Below, piece by piece: positions 24,157 through 37,573 of a DNA stretch of 64,000 nucleotides (its first letter is position 1; every line of letters starts with the position of its first letter). The position numbers and the translations under genes were made by a program. The notes beneath the pieces were generated by a model. That model did not search any database and was not told where the DNA came from. It worked only from the letters and a program-made list of their open reading frames with translations. The stretch is from Plectrocnemia conspersa (taxonomy: Eukaryota > Arthropoda > Insecta > Trichoptera > Polycentropodidae): contig VTFK01000454.1 in the NCBI GenBank assembly GCA_009617715.1, forward strand, positions 62,001-126,000, written 5' to 3'.

Positions 24157-27100
24157 TCACTTTTGTTTCAATTTCTTTTGATTATTTACAGCAGTTTTTT
24201 TACTACCGCTGCATTTTCTACAACACAACATGAACGTGTACATTATCAATAATATTGGAATCAATAACACTAAATAAACGTCTAGCAATAATGAAGAATA
24301 TCGTGGCAGTCTTGGAGGATTCAAATGCTTGGCTCCATTCGTACGAATAACATGTTCTACGTGGAATCCAAGATGCTGCCTAGGCTTTATTGGCCTGTCA
24401 TGGTAGAGCTCGTGTAGATTTTTAGCATTTTGAGCATATCTGAAATTAAAAAAATATTTGTTATAAAATTTATTTTAACTAACAACAAAACGTATACATT
24501 TTATATTAATCCAGGTATATATTATAACTGTCTGTTTACATAACATACAACAATACTTTTTAACAGTATGAATATTTTTTTTATTAATATTACGATGGAT
24601 ATTTGAAAGTGAAGAATAAGGCTAATACTTGTTAAGTTCATCATTCTATATAACTATTGGACCCCACAGAAAAAGGATTACATCGCCATATCTAAGAACG
24701 GGCAAAAAGTTTGTAGCCAAATTTATTATGAAATATTTATGGTTACTAATCTTGAGTCCCTAAATTTTCAAGAGATAAAAAAGTAAAAGTCTGGACTTCG
24801 AGGTTCTAAAAAATCTGTAAAGAATCAGAAACTCTCTTGTATTTTTTATTTTGTTCCTCTGTGCTATTGAATTATTTTTTCTTTGGATAATAAAAGTTTT
24901 CTAGTAATTAATACTAAGATAATTTTTTAATTTTCTTACTTCTTATTGGACAAAACTTCGTTTAACGCCCAATTCAACGAAGAATCCGTAATGTTGAAGA
25001 AATCCAAATGTACTCCTTGTCCTCTTATCGCGATTTCTTTAGCATTGTGGAATTGATCTCCAAATACCGGTATTGCCAACAGCGGTACTCCAAAGTGCGT
25101 CGCTTCTGTGCAACTCAATAAACCAGCATGTGTAATAAACAATTTCACTTTAGGATGATCTGAAATAAAACAAAACATTCAGTATGCAATAATATTTTAA
25201 AAGATAGTTTATTTTTAAAGATGTTTTACTCAAAATTCCTGTTTGTGGGAGCCAACTTCTTATGATTACGTTCTTTGGCATGTTTGGTATGTCCTTTTCG
25301 AACTTCCAAATCACAGTTTCTTTAAGGGCTGCAAAGCTTTTCAGTAATGTATCTCTTAGTTCATCGCTCATTTCACTGGCTTGCAAGTTGCTACCCATGC
25401 TGAAGAAAATTACCCCATTTTTAGCCGAGTCCAATATTTTTTTAATATCCTACAATTAAATGTTAATTATTTACTTTATACTTCTGGTTTGATACTCTTT
25501 ATATTATATTAAGCATTTGAAATTTATGAGATGTAATGATGTTCTTTTTATTTGTGATATTTCTATTAAGTTATAATATAAAAATAAAATATATATTTCG
25601 ATACTAAATAAATAAGTACCCGATGAAATACGACAAAAAAATCTACAATTCTCTCCCCTTCTGATTTTAAGCCGCAGAAGATTAAAAATTAATTTTTATT
25701 GGTGTAACTCTGTGTTTCGCGAAAATCACGCGACAAAAAATGACCTGTCGATTAAGTGGTAAATAAATTCTGTTCCAGATTTCAATATAATAAATTTATA
25801 TAAATTATTCACTTGCTAAAAAAATCTGTCTTAGAGATATAAAATAGCAAAGCTCTGTGGAGGTATCTGACAATATACTGTTTGATGACAATCTTTAATT
25901 TGTCAAATCGCTACCATCTGTTATTAAGTAACGAAAGTACACAAATTAATTAGTTTAGTATGTATCAAGTTAATAAAGTATCTGTATCTATCTGAATTTT
26001 AAATGTTACTACTTACAGCTGGTAATGGCTCAGGATCTTTAATATGGTATCCACCAATTTCAATCGTATTTGGTAGCAATGGTCGAACAACTCCAATCGA
26101 TGGATGTGAATTAACAAGAGTTGATGCTACAGTGTCCTTCAATTGACTGTAAGGAACCGTTTCTGATTCCTTTGGGAAGTATTGATTATAAACTGCTTCT
26201 TGGGTTCTTCCAATCATAAACCTAAAAAAGTGTTTAACGATTTTAATAATTTCTTCTAAGAGGCATTACAATTAGTTGTTATGAAAATTTAAATTAACAT
26301 AAAACATACGTTCCCATGGCATCTTGCATTAGAGCCATTAAAAAATTAACGACCCTTTGTTTTAAAGACATTTCGGTTGAAAATGTCGTGAAAACATTCG
26401 GAACTGTCGCGATCTCTAAAGGGTTATCCGTTAATACGGCTAACCATGACATGAGACTCAATGAAGATAAGACAATCGTAGGACACTTGTACTTAAGTCC
26501 AAAACTGAAAGGTAACGATAAATGAAAAACATATGTATAAGATAAACTTAGTAATATTTGTATACCCTAATAAAGCCTCATTTATAAAGTATTCCATAAT
26601 AAAGGCGTCGAATTTTTTCATCTTTGTTGTCAATAACTTTTTTTTTTAACCCCTTCGTCGTTAAATATGCCATTTGATATCATAGGAACTAATCCGTTTA
26701 ACATTTCAAATAATTCATAAGTTGTCATGTTCACCATTGCAAAGCCCGAAAAGTTGTTATCTAATAATTTAAAAAAAAAAATTATTGTTAATAGTAAAGC
26801 ATTTAAAACCAACATGGCGCAAAACCCCATAGCAAAAATAATGTCGTCTTTTTAATAAAACAAAAAAATATTTATTTTTATTTTAGTGATTAAAAATAAA
26901 ACGTTATTTTTAAAATATTTCTAAAATTTGTATAGAAATAAAGCAATTTTAATAATTTTAAGAATGAATTTACAGTAACGTTTTTCGTAGGTTATTTAGA
27001 GACAATACATGGAATGGCTTGTGAGTGGTAAATTTACTGTGATTCATAATCAGATAGATTCATGCGATACATTATTAGATTATTATTGCTGTTAATTGTT

Positions 27101-27469
27101 TCATATTATAATTATAGAATTTTTGATCAAAAAACAAATATCTTGAGAGTTTCATACCTTTGGTAGATAACAATGAAGGTACATACAGATCCCTAAATTT
27201 GGGCTTATCAGCTTTATAAGCACTGATTAGAGTTATCTGTAAATAAAAGTAAATATTATATAATTTATAAAATAATTTTGTAGGTACATATAATAAACAA
27301 AAATTACCTCATGACCTCGTTCTTCAAGCACGTCTACAACACCTCTGCAAAGATTATAATGACTTCGTGAAGGTAGAGAACACATTACCAGTATTTTATA
27401 TCCCGAGCATAGAGACGATAGAGACAAGAGGGCAAATATGCCAAGGAGCATTTTGCCTGAAAGCTCCAT
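24157..27469 (-). pseudogene. UDP-glycosyltransferase copy A, frame broken in exon 3
   Basis: Eight minus-strand exons (27308-27469, 27158-27236, 26566-26760, 26310-26504, 26017-26221, 25230-25449, 24940-25159, 24157-24439) match copy B exon for exon, with identical splice phases and lengths except exon 3, which is 195 bp instead of 190. The extra five bases are in two homopolymers: ten T (plus strand, from 26638) where B has six, and six T near 26613 where B has five. The frame shifts after NDEGVKK and soon stops. All else is conserved: signal peptide, catalytic His of SRSHYN at residue 37, nucleotide-sugar signature with THAGLLS (B has THGGLLS, both seen in UGTs), C-terminal membrane segment and basic tail. 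A recent pseudogene is likely; homopolymer error in the assembly is the alternative. If functional it would glycosylate small lipophilic compounds in the ER. Confidence 0.85.
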
Positions 27470-28192
27470 TTTGAAGTTTCAAACTGAAATATAAATATAT
27501 TTTAAGTAAAACACAAGTGATGCCAGTATTTTTTTCGACCTGGAAACACCTGAAAATTTGTTTGAATCCGAGGTTATAATTTAAAGCATCAATATACGTA
27601 ATTAAACTATCAATATAACTACATAAATCATTATAAAAAATGTATTGATTTTGTATTGAATAAGAAGTTCAATAAGTGTGAATCAATTTATATTTACAAT
27701 TGTGTTGTTTCTCATAACATTTTTTATTTTAGACACTTTAAGACAATATCATTGGCATTAGCCACTACAAACTGAATAGAAAATGTCTTGCATAAAATGA
27801 AAAATATTAATTATCTTAAAAGGTAAAAAATAATAATAATGAACTATCGAATATTCATTAAAAAAGTAACGTAAATTACAAAATGTAATTTTAATTATTT
27901 TTTTATAGCTATATAGTGCCTATAGATAATATAGTTTATTATTAATAAAAAATGTCATTTGTAAAGAACCAAAGTACAAAGAACTGCCTAAAAGCAATAA
28001 TTAGGGTGTTGTATGAAAAAATTTAAAAAATTCGCCTAATAGATTATAACGCGTAAGAATAATATCATATTATATAAAATCAGAGAGTATTTAGTTTTAA
28101 GTATATAATTTTAGATTAAAATAGAATACATATATATAAATATATATATACATAAATATGTAAGTACCAAAAAATAACCATTATTATAATTA

Positions 28193-28242
<50 letters not shown>

Positions 28243-29216
28243 AATATGTAAGTACCAAAAAATAACCATTATTATAATTATCTATAAGTATCAAAAAGCA
28301 TATTCTATCTGTAGCATATTTTTTTTACATATCTAATCATTTGACTTGATATACTTGACAATAGATACAACTAGGATACAAATACATACACGATCCGTAA
28401 TCTCCATATTTTCTGTAAGAAAAAGGGGTACTTCAGCTTCACTTGAATTCCAGACAACGGTGCTGTATTTGAAGACACTACGAACTAGCGTATTGTAAAG
28501 AACGCAAATCCCTAATAAATTTTGTAAGTGGTACATGTTCACCATAACGAATCCAAACATCCTAGATGCTTTATTGCAAACTTTGGTAATGAAATATTAA
28601 GTTAAATAAAAAACATATGAAAAAATCACACAAAAAGATTTTAAATTTATAATTTAAATATGGTGTATTATTAGTTTTAATTTTCACATTGTATATTAAA
28701 GTACTATAAAATAACAAAATAATTTATATTATACAAAAATTTTACACATTTATTGCCATAAAAATGAGATTTATAATTTCAAAATATAACGTGTTATAAA
28801 ATATAAATTATGCTTTATAATTATATATATATGTATGTATAATTATTATATCTGTAACAGTAAAAGTATTATTATTTGTTTATTTTTTATTATTAGAATA
28901 CGGAGAATATTTCAAAATTATGAATCAAATGAAAATTGTTTATTTTTTTCAAATATATAATAAAACATACAATTTTCACCGCAGTGTTTCAATATCCGCA
29001 ATTTAATTCTAATATATATTTGCAAGAACAACGTGTCTGCAACATTATAGGCTAACTGTTTTTTGCAAAGATGGACTAGGATTGCTACGACGAAAAGAAA
29101 AAAAGCATTAGGTCTGATTCAGCACATTAGTGTAGAATAAAGGCGAAACGTTACATACTTGTATAAGGTACGATCATTTATTGATGAGGATATTTTTATT
29201 AAAAACTTTATGTATA
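27470..29216. other. Upstream region of UGT copy A
   Basis: A splice acceptor (TTTCAG on the minus strand, at 27483-27486) lies 15 bases before the UGT start and is conserved in copy B, implying a 5' UTR intron; the leader exon is not identified. The remainder is AT-rich. A 50-bp unit ending TTATAATTATCTATA occurs at 28149-28198 and again at 28237-28287 on either side of a short (TA)n run. Confidence 0.45.
28333..28600 (-). pseudogene. LINE C-terminal fragment
   Basis: The minus strand reads MFGFVMVNMYHLQN, LYNTLVRSVFKYSTVVWN, matching MLGFVMRNAFHFDD and LYDTLVRSILESGSIIWN of the LINE at 6175-7089. Only about 60 residues survive and the frame ends soon after. Short remnant of the same LINE family. 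Confidence 0.7.
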
Positions 29217-29218
29217 TA

Positions 29219-30400
29219 CAGTAGTTTCCCGATTATCCGAACTTACGGCGGGGAGAGATAAGATTCCCTATCGAGTTCGACGGTTTACCGTTACATTCTA
29301 ATTAGAATCCAATACTATTTGCATCTCAGCCATACACCGTGGGGGTGTTACCCTGCGATTCTAAAGGTATATTTACCATTTTATTTTTATTATATAATAA
29401 TGCTTTATTTTGTAATAAATACAGATATTTTATTTCTTTTGTATACAACAATAATAGGAACACAGTTAATGACTGTAATAATTATATTTATTTAAAATAT
29501 CTCTTAAATTCTGCGCAAAATTAAAAAAAATCAGATACGTAAGTAGCAAAATTATAGAATGAAGTAAGTGGTATTGTAGGTTAATCAAATTTATTCATTT
29601 AACATTCCAGGACTGATGCCGATCTCCTATAAATAAGAGTGGGAGGGGTGTCGCATGCAACGAAGAAAGAGATAAAGCATGCTAGTTCGTGTAACGGTAC
29701 TCCATCCAGACGACATGGGAATCTTATGAAGCAATCCGAACTATGGTTTTATCTCATTATTTCTGAAGAAAATATTTGGTTTTGGTTTATTTGCAGGTAA
29801 TTCTAAATGATTTTCTAATACCAGCTCGAATTTTTCTAAGAGCTAATATATCTTTATATTAGAATTCCCATTTATTGATTCACTCCAATTGTGTCAACAG
29901 AAATCAGTGCCATGTTGTAACTAATGCGATTGATAATTTCTTCTTCTTCATTCACAGCCTCATTTGCTTTTACTTTGAATAAATTGGAAATAATAGCTGC
30001 ATCACTCGTTAATTGAAAACATGGATCACATTAATAATATTCCAACTATTCCTCAATATTTTCTCTATTAACATTTTCAAAGCCATGTAAATTTACCATT
30101 AGCTCACATAGTTAAGATATTTCATTTGTTTTAGGCTCGATTGAATCCAAAATATCACTTTCAACATTTGGTAGAATTTTACTCCACGCACGGATAATCC
30201 GCACACGGATAATTGAGTTGCATTAATCACAGCATTATAATCCCATTGATTTTCATCTTCGATTATTTGATCAAATATTATTATTAATTCTTTTCTCAAT
30301 TCACAAACCATCTTTAAAATTCTACTATTGTAATTCCATCGTGTAGGAGCAGCCGCAGGAAATCATTGCAAAAATGAAAAAAGATAAAAATGATAATATT
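29219..30400 (-). pseudogene. Degenerate pogo/Tigger-like transposon
   Basis: CAGTAGTTTCCCGATTATCC at 29219, preceded by TA, has the form of a pogo-family terminal repeat. From about 30360 down to 29880 the minus strand encodes, with stops and shifts, a transposase C-terminus: WDYNAVINAT, then RAWSKILPNVESDILDSIEP, NEEEEIINRI and VDTIGVNQ. This resembles the region after the DDE domain in Jerky/Tigger proteins, with the characteristic xAWxKLLP motif. The catalytic domain and the opposite terminus were not found. Repeat X (29262-29502) is inserted close to the terminal repeat. Confidence 0.6.
29262..29502 (+). repeat. Interspersed repeat X, copy 2
   Basis: Same family and orientation as 12642-12864, here about 15 bp longer owing to an insertion near TGCGATTCTAAAGG. 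It sits between the pogo-like terminal repeat and the transposase remnant, so it probably inserted into that element. Confidence 0.65.
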
Positions 30401-31158
<758 letters not shown>

Positions 31159-31176
31159 CGTAACACTACATGATTA

Positions 31177-32795
<1,619 letters not shown>

Positions 32796-33480
32796 TATAA
32801 AGATCATTGTCCTCGTAAAAATAATGTAATAATATATATAAATATTTTATTATTTCTACAAGGACAATGATCTTGCTTTTTATTATCTATATATTTAATG
32901 TTCTATTAATTATTACTGGTATTTAATTGTGTGTTTATCACAATAATCATACACTTTTTTTAAATTTTATTTATAAATTAAAGCAAAGTAAAGTAAAGGT
33001 GCACTGTGCACAATTTTTTTTATGTCAGTAAAAGTAAGGAAGAGTCGTTAGTTGTCCACATTTTTGTATTGCCCTCCTCCATAGAAGACTTTTTTGTTTT
33101 CACCTTTCGGTAGGAAGGTCAATGACAAAATGGTGACCGTTGGGTAGTTTTTTTTGATCAGTTTACCATTGAGCGCTAAAGCAGTTCACGAACGGCAGTT
33201 TTAGATGCCAATTACGAATGTACGTGTTAATATTTCTCAAAGCGACACATTTCCCTAATTTTTCTGATTTATGGCAGCTACGATGCTGTCTCGTCATAAA
33301 GAAGCCCCCCGTTACCATAGACGTTTAAAACCTTTTGCACATCACGTATCGAGGTTTATGATGTAATATAAGCTTGTAGTATGAATGAATTATTTATTTA
33401 TTTTATTATTTACTTTAAAAAATAATATATAGTATGAATTAAAAAATAATATAATAAATGTTACAAATTAAAGCAGATTT
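32796..33480. repeat. Segmental-duplication block D2, copy A
   Basis: Aligns in order with about 43436-43870: ACAAGGACAATG.TCTTGC, TTAATTATTACTGGTATTT, GTGC.CTGTGCA and CTCCTC.ATAG. A local inverted pair, AAGATCATTGTCCT (32800) and AGGACAATGATCTT (32860), occurs only in copy A and suggests a small inverted duplication beside the mariner insertion. Confidence 0.65.
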
Positions 33481-33509
33481 TTGTAGCCGATATTAAATAG
33501 ATGTGCAAT

Positions 33510-34075
33510 GTCAGCTTATTAAGGAGCCGGATGGCGACAGCCATTAGTGAATCGGTTAGTGAGAACGTGATTCTCGAAGACGTTAGATAATTCCTCGAAA
33601 ATAGTTTGATTGTCAACTTCAGTAGATTGAAGAAATAGTTTGAAGCATATACAGCGAATAATCAAATATCCCGGTAAAAAGGTATATTAACAACATTTTC
33701 TGAATTTTTAGGAATTATTTGGTTATTAGGGGATTCGAAATTATAGATCCCGATTCAAGAATGCTGTGAACTGAAATCTTATAGAAGACACAAATAACAT
33801 ATGGAACATCAAAATGAAATCCGTTTCTCATAACAAAGCTGGAAGACAGTAAACGAATGCTCTTTTCTATAGATAATCTAAATCATTCTGTAGAGAGAAC
33901 AAGTCCGTAACAAATCGACAACCGGCTAACATCTACGATAACTTAAATAACTGGAGAATAGCCGAGTAAAACCACCTGAGCAACCGTGGTCTGACATTTT
34001 TTTTGACATTGTTTTTCTTAAAATCCGTATATACGACGTCTACTTGAATTACCAAATCAGATCATCGATTATATA
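33510..34075 (-). pseudogene. LINE 3' remnant
   Basis: Matches scattered parts of the LINE at 5880-6990 in the same orientation: TATTAAGGAGCCGGATGGC (also at 5896), GGGGATTCGAAATTATAGATC, and ATACGACGTCTACTTGAAT. Large internal deletions and no usable frame. It belongs to copy A of the duplication; the counterpart in copy B is 46165-46460, which derives from a different part of the LINE. Confidence 0.65.
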
Positions 34076-34800
34076 TTATATTATATAACTAAATAAATAT
34101 AAGTTACAATAAATAATATGGTATTTAACAGTGAGTTCATAGTTTTATTATTAGCTGATATCTCAAATGTGTACGGAAACACGACCACGTCGAGCGTTCC
34201 TAAATTATGTCAATCTCAATTGCCATTGTAAAACCAAAATACATCTACCATGAGAAGATTAGATGTAGCACAGCATACATTCGCATCTATCCAATACGCA
34301 GTATTTGAGCAATTGTGATGCATAATGGCGCCAAGAAGGTGTATTCAACTCATACGAAAACTGCTTGAATCAAAAATCGACATACTTGAGAAGTACTGAT
34401 CTAGCATAAAATAACCAATTTTTTATGGTTTATATCAGGTACTTTCAGGTACATTTCAAAACATCTTCTTAACAAAATACGATTCATAAATGTAACGTAT
34501 TTGTTCAAGCGCTTGTTCGTTGTAAATTATGTTAGTTGTACAATTATAACAATTTAAATTATAATGCCTAGTTATTAAACTTGATCTCAAGTCACCATGG
34601 GCGTATTATATATAAATTTGACCGTGAAATAAATTAACAACCAACCTTGAGCTTGGACGAGTGATGACAACTTGCTCGTATCAGTGTTTGACACAAACTG
34701 AACTACGTAACGAGTCTTATGGTTATCTTTTGTAGATAATGTGGAGTATGCAGTGGTGGAGGTATCATTTTTGCAATAATTTGCTTTATTTTTTTAGGTC
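34050..34800. repeat. Segmental-duplication block D3, copy A
   Basis: Aligns with about 46480-47260 along its length: GTGAGTTCAT, CACAGCATACATTCGCATCT, AATGGCGCCA, AACAACCAACCTTGAGCTTG, GTGTTTGACACAAACT. Similarity is high for noncoding DNA. No coding frame is shared. Confidence 0.8.
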
Positions 34801-37044
34801 CAGCAAATTTAAAACATGTTAATTAAATAGTTTTATATAATATAGTAATATTTTAATATTTAATTTAAATTTTAAAATGCAATATTGTTCTAATATGTTA
34901 CCAATTAGTACCAAAAATGTTATTTTGTGACCAATTTTAAAGCAAAAATCCACTTAAGTTTGATTATCAAATGGATAACAATGTGCTTCATTGCACAAGT
35001 GGTAACCGATTTATGTGTTTTATTTTAATAAGACTATTTTAATAATTCATGGGTTCGATGGCACTGTGCGCCTTGTATAATAACCTAATACGCGGTACTC
35101 TTGAGCATGCTTTATTGATCTAATTACCAAATTAAGCAACGGACACATTTTTATTAAAAAGGGTCCAATAAGGGTAATATAAGATTTGCTGGGTTATGAT
35201 TCTTTGGAGTCGCGTCAACGAGTGTATTTAAAAAAAGTACATTTTCAAGTTGCTGGAAATAAATATACACATTACATCGAATTGGAAAATCTTTTCGATG
35301 GCTATAATTATATCGCTGATATGATATGATGCAGCCTTAAATAAGCCATTGAATAACATTGGTGCTAATTGGTAATATATGAGAGGATCACTACTAACAT
35401 TTTTTTTTTAAAAACACATTTTATTCAATCCTCAATAGAATATATTTTAATAAATACCTTAAGGTCATCGGCAATATCATTTAATAAGCAGAATGAATGT
35501 GAATGGAATAGGATTACAACCTTGAGGAATTTCCGATGTAACATTGTATTCAGACATTGTACAGTTGTGTAGCACATAATAAATATATTGACGACTATTT
35601 ACAAATACATTCAATTTATTATATTGATTTACAAGCCAATATAATCTTGATAATGTGAAATTAATACGTTATTTGGAATAATCATTATTGTTAAAACATA
35701 AATGTTATTGACACATATATTTGGTGGATAATATTATATTAACCATACAAATTAATTTAAATCAGTTCATTACGCTATTTTTAAATATATATAGAAAATA
35801 AAAATCAAATTTAAAATAAAGTTTAAAATTGTTTAATAAAAATCTAACTGAAGTAAAATTTTTTAAGTAATGTATTTTTTAAACCTTCTAGTTATTTATG
35901 AATAATAAAATAATGTTTTGACTAGATATGATAGTTATGATGAATTGATTGTACTTAAAATTTCTAACAAGTATTTATCATTCAGGTATCTTGAAAATAT
36001 TAAGTGTCTCGTAATTGTAACTTTTTCAAAAATATTAATGCAGAAAGCAAATTACACATATAAAAATAAATAGGGAAACGTCATACTAAAAACAGGGAAT
36101 TTTATTATTACAGCTAACAATTAATATATGTATGTTATATTTACAAAAAATATATTAACTAATATATTTATCCTTGAGATTAGAAAAATCTATAAAAATC
36201 TAATTAATCGTAATCGATAAGAAGCAAAATAATATAATATCAAGACATTTGGGTTTTAAACCCAGGTCTTTCAGATAATTATTATTGATTTATATTGCTG
36301 ATTCATCGTGCAAGATAATTATTATTATATTAATTATATTATATAATTGATCTTTAATCCATATCGCCTTATATCGTCTGGCAAATAACAAAATATTGAT
36401 ATCAAAGAAAATTTTAGCAATATTATTATTGAGCATGCTACCACTAATACCTAACATTTTGAGTTAAAACTGAAGAACTTTATGTGACATGTTATTTTAT
36501 GTTAATATCCAGATAAATTTGATCTGCTTGTTATCCATTTAATAAATTCAATATGTACGAATTGATTCAATAAAAAAATTGGCATAATTATTTGTTCTAA
36601 CTCAGTCTAAAACTAGACACTAAGTTAAAGTCAATAGTACGATATATTATTTTTATCGCCATTTTAAAATTATATAATTAGATAACTTCATGCCAGTAGA
36701 TAATAATGTGTCGAATATAATAATATTTAAAAGACTAGTAATAAAATATATAATATAAATAATAAACATGGTAGAATATCATTAACTACAGCTGATTTCG
36801 CAATATTTAAAGATAAATATCGTTGATGCTTAGATATAAAAGAGTTATTTATTATTTTTGTATTAATAATTTTATAAAGAGTAATTAAAAAAATATAAAT
36901 AATTTTAGTATAAAAAATGTATTTGATTAAATTAAATAAAATATGTTCACTCTGTATTAACATTTAAATTGATTTCTGATTTATATTAGTTGATTATATG
37001 ACATTATATGTGATTTATGTTTATTATTATTATTATGAATATGT
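34801..37044. other. AT-rich DNA, no gene recognised
   Basis: Very AT-rich throughout. No exon, terminal repeat or RNA gene recognised. Corresponding DNA in copy B (47260-48190) is shorter and only weakly similar. Confidence 0.4.
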
Positions 37045-37049
37045 GTACA

Positions 37050-37305
37050 TAATTTAATTTTTTTTTCTGTTAATAGTTGCAATCTGACAGGCGTAAGCTC
37101 AATGCGTTACAACGGCGTAAATCTGTACCAACTCGATAAGTCAATTATAAATAATAATTACCTACAAATAAATATTAACTATAAATTTTTATTTGTAATG
37201 TAATATAATTTTGCGCATTTTTTATAAATAAAAATTCAATTACTACTGCCGGGGCTCGAACCCGCAACCTTAGAGTTATTAGTCTGACACGATTTTGTAA
37301 AATAT
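37050..37305 (-). mobile_element. tRNA-derived SINE-like element, copy A
   Basis: Read on the minus strand it starts with a tRNA-like stretch containing a good RNA polymerase III B box (GCGGGTTCGAGCCCCGGC). An AT-rich body follows, then a stem-loop (GTTGTAAC..CGCCTGTC..GTTGCAAC-like, about 37077-37115) and an A-rich tail at about 37050-37072. The A box is not recognisable. The stem-loop resembles the 3' ends of the LINE copies at 5681-5724 and 12556-12599. The equivalent element at 48195-48510 is in the matching place of copy B. Confidence 0.6.
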
Positions 37306-37490
37306 AATTATTTATTGCAAAATATTTTTTTAATGTCTGTCCCTGTTAACTTTTACCTATAAATATTAACTTAAAAAAACTATATTACGATTTAAAAAAA
37401 ATATATAAAATGGGTACCGGAATCATTATTTTCTCAGGTCCTGAATTTGCTCTCGGTGGCCCTGATAAAAACCATATATAAGTCAGAACA
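37306..37490. other. Junction between the two duplication copies
   Basis: Between the SINE-like element ending copy A and the 3' flank of UGT copy B. Bases 37370-37460 resemble 46065-46170 (GGAATCAT..TTTTC, GGTCC, GCTCTCGGTGGCCCTGAT against GCTTTCGGCGGCCCTGAT). This shared piece may be a repeat at the breakpoint. Confidence 0.45.
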
Positions 37491-37543
37491 TATTGGAGTT
37501 CAATTAAAAAAAAATAAAAACTGTAAAAATAATATTATGTATT

Positions 37544-37549
37544 TTTATT
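37544..37549 (-). terminator. Polyadenylation signal of UGT copy B
   Basis: AATAAA on the minus strand, 25 bases after the stop codon. Position is acceptable for a very short 3' UTR; AT-richness makes it tentative. Confidence 0.4.
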
Positions 37550-37573
37550 GATAAAAAACTTAAGTTAATGCAT

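Noticed and set aside
26316..26525. Plus-strand open frame over UGT copy A exon 4 (likewise 25262-25459, 38356-38538, 39545-39745)
   Set aside because: Antisense shadows of conserved UGT exons; the minus-strand reading has splice sites and the UGT family signature.
37240..37300. Possible genuine tRNA gene on the minus strand (B box GGTTCGAGCCC)
   Set aside because: No acceptor-stem pairing or A box could be found, and a decayed copy with the same A-rich 3' structure lies at 48440; a SINE-like origin fits better.
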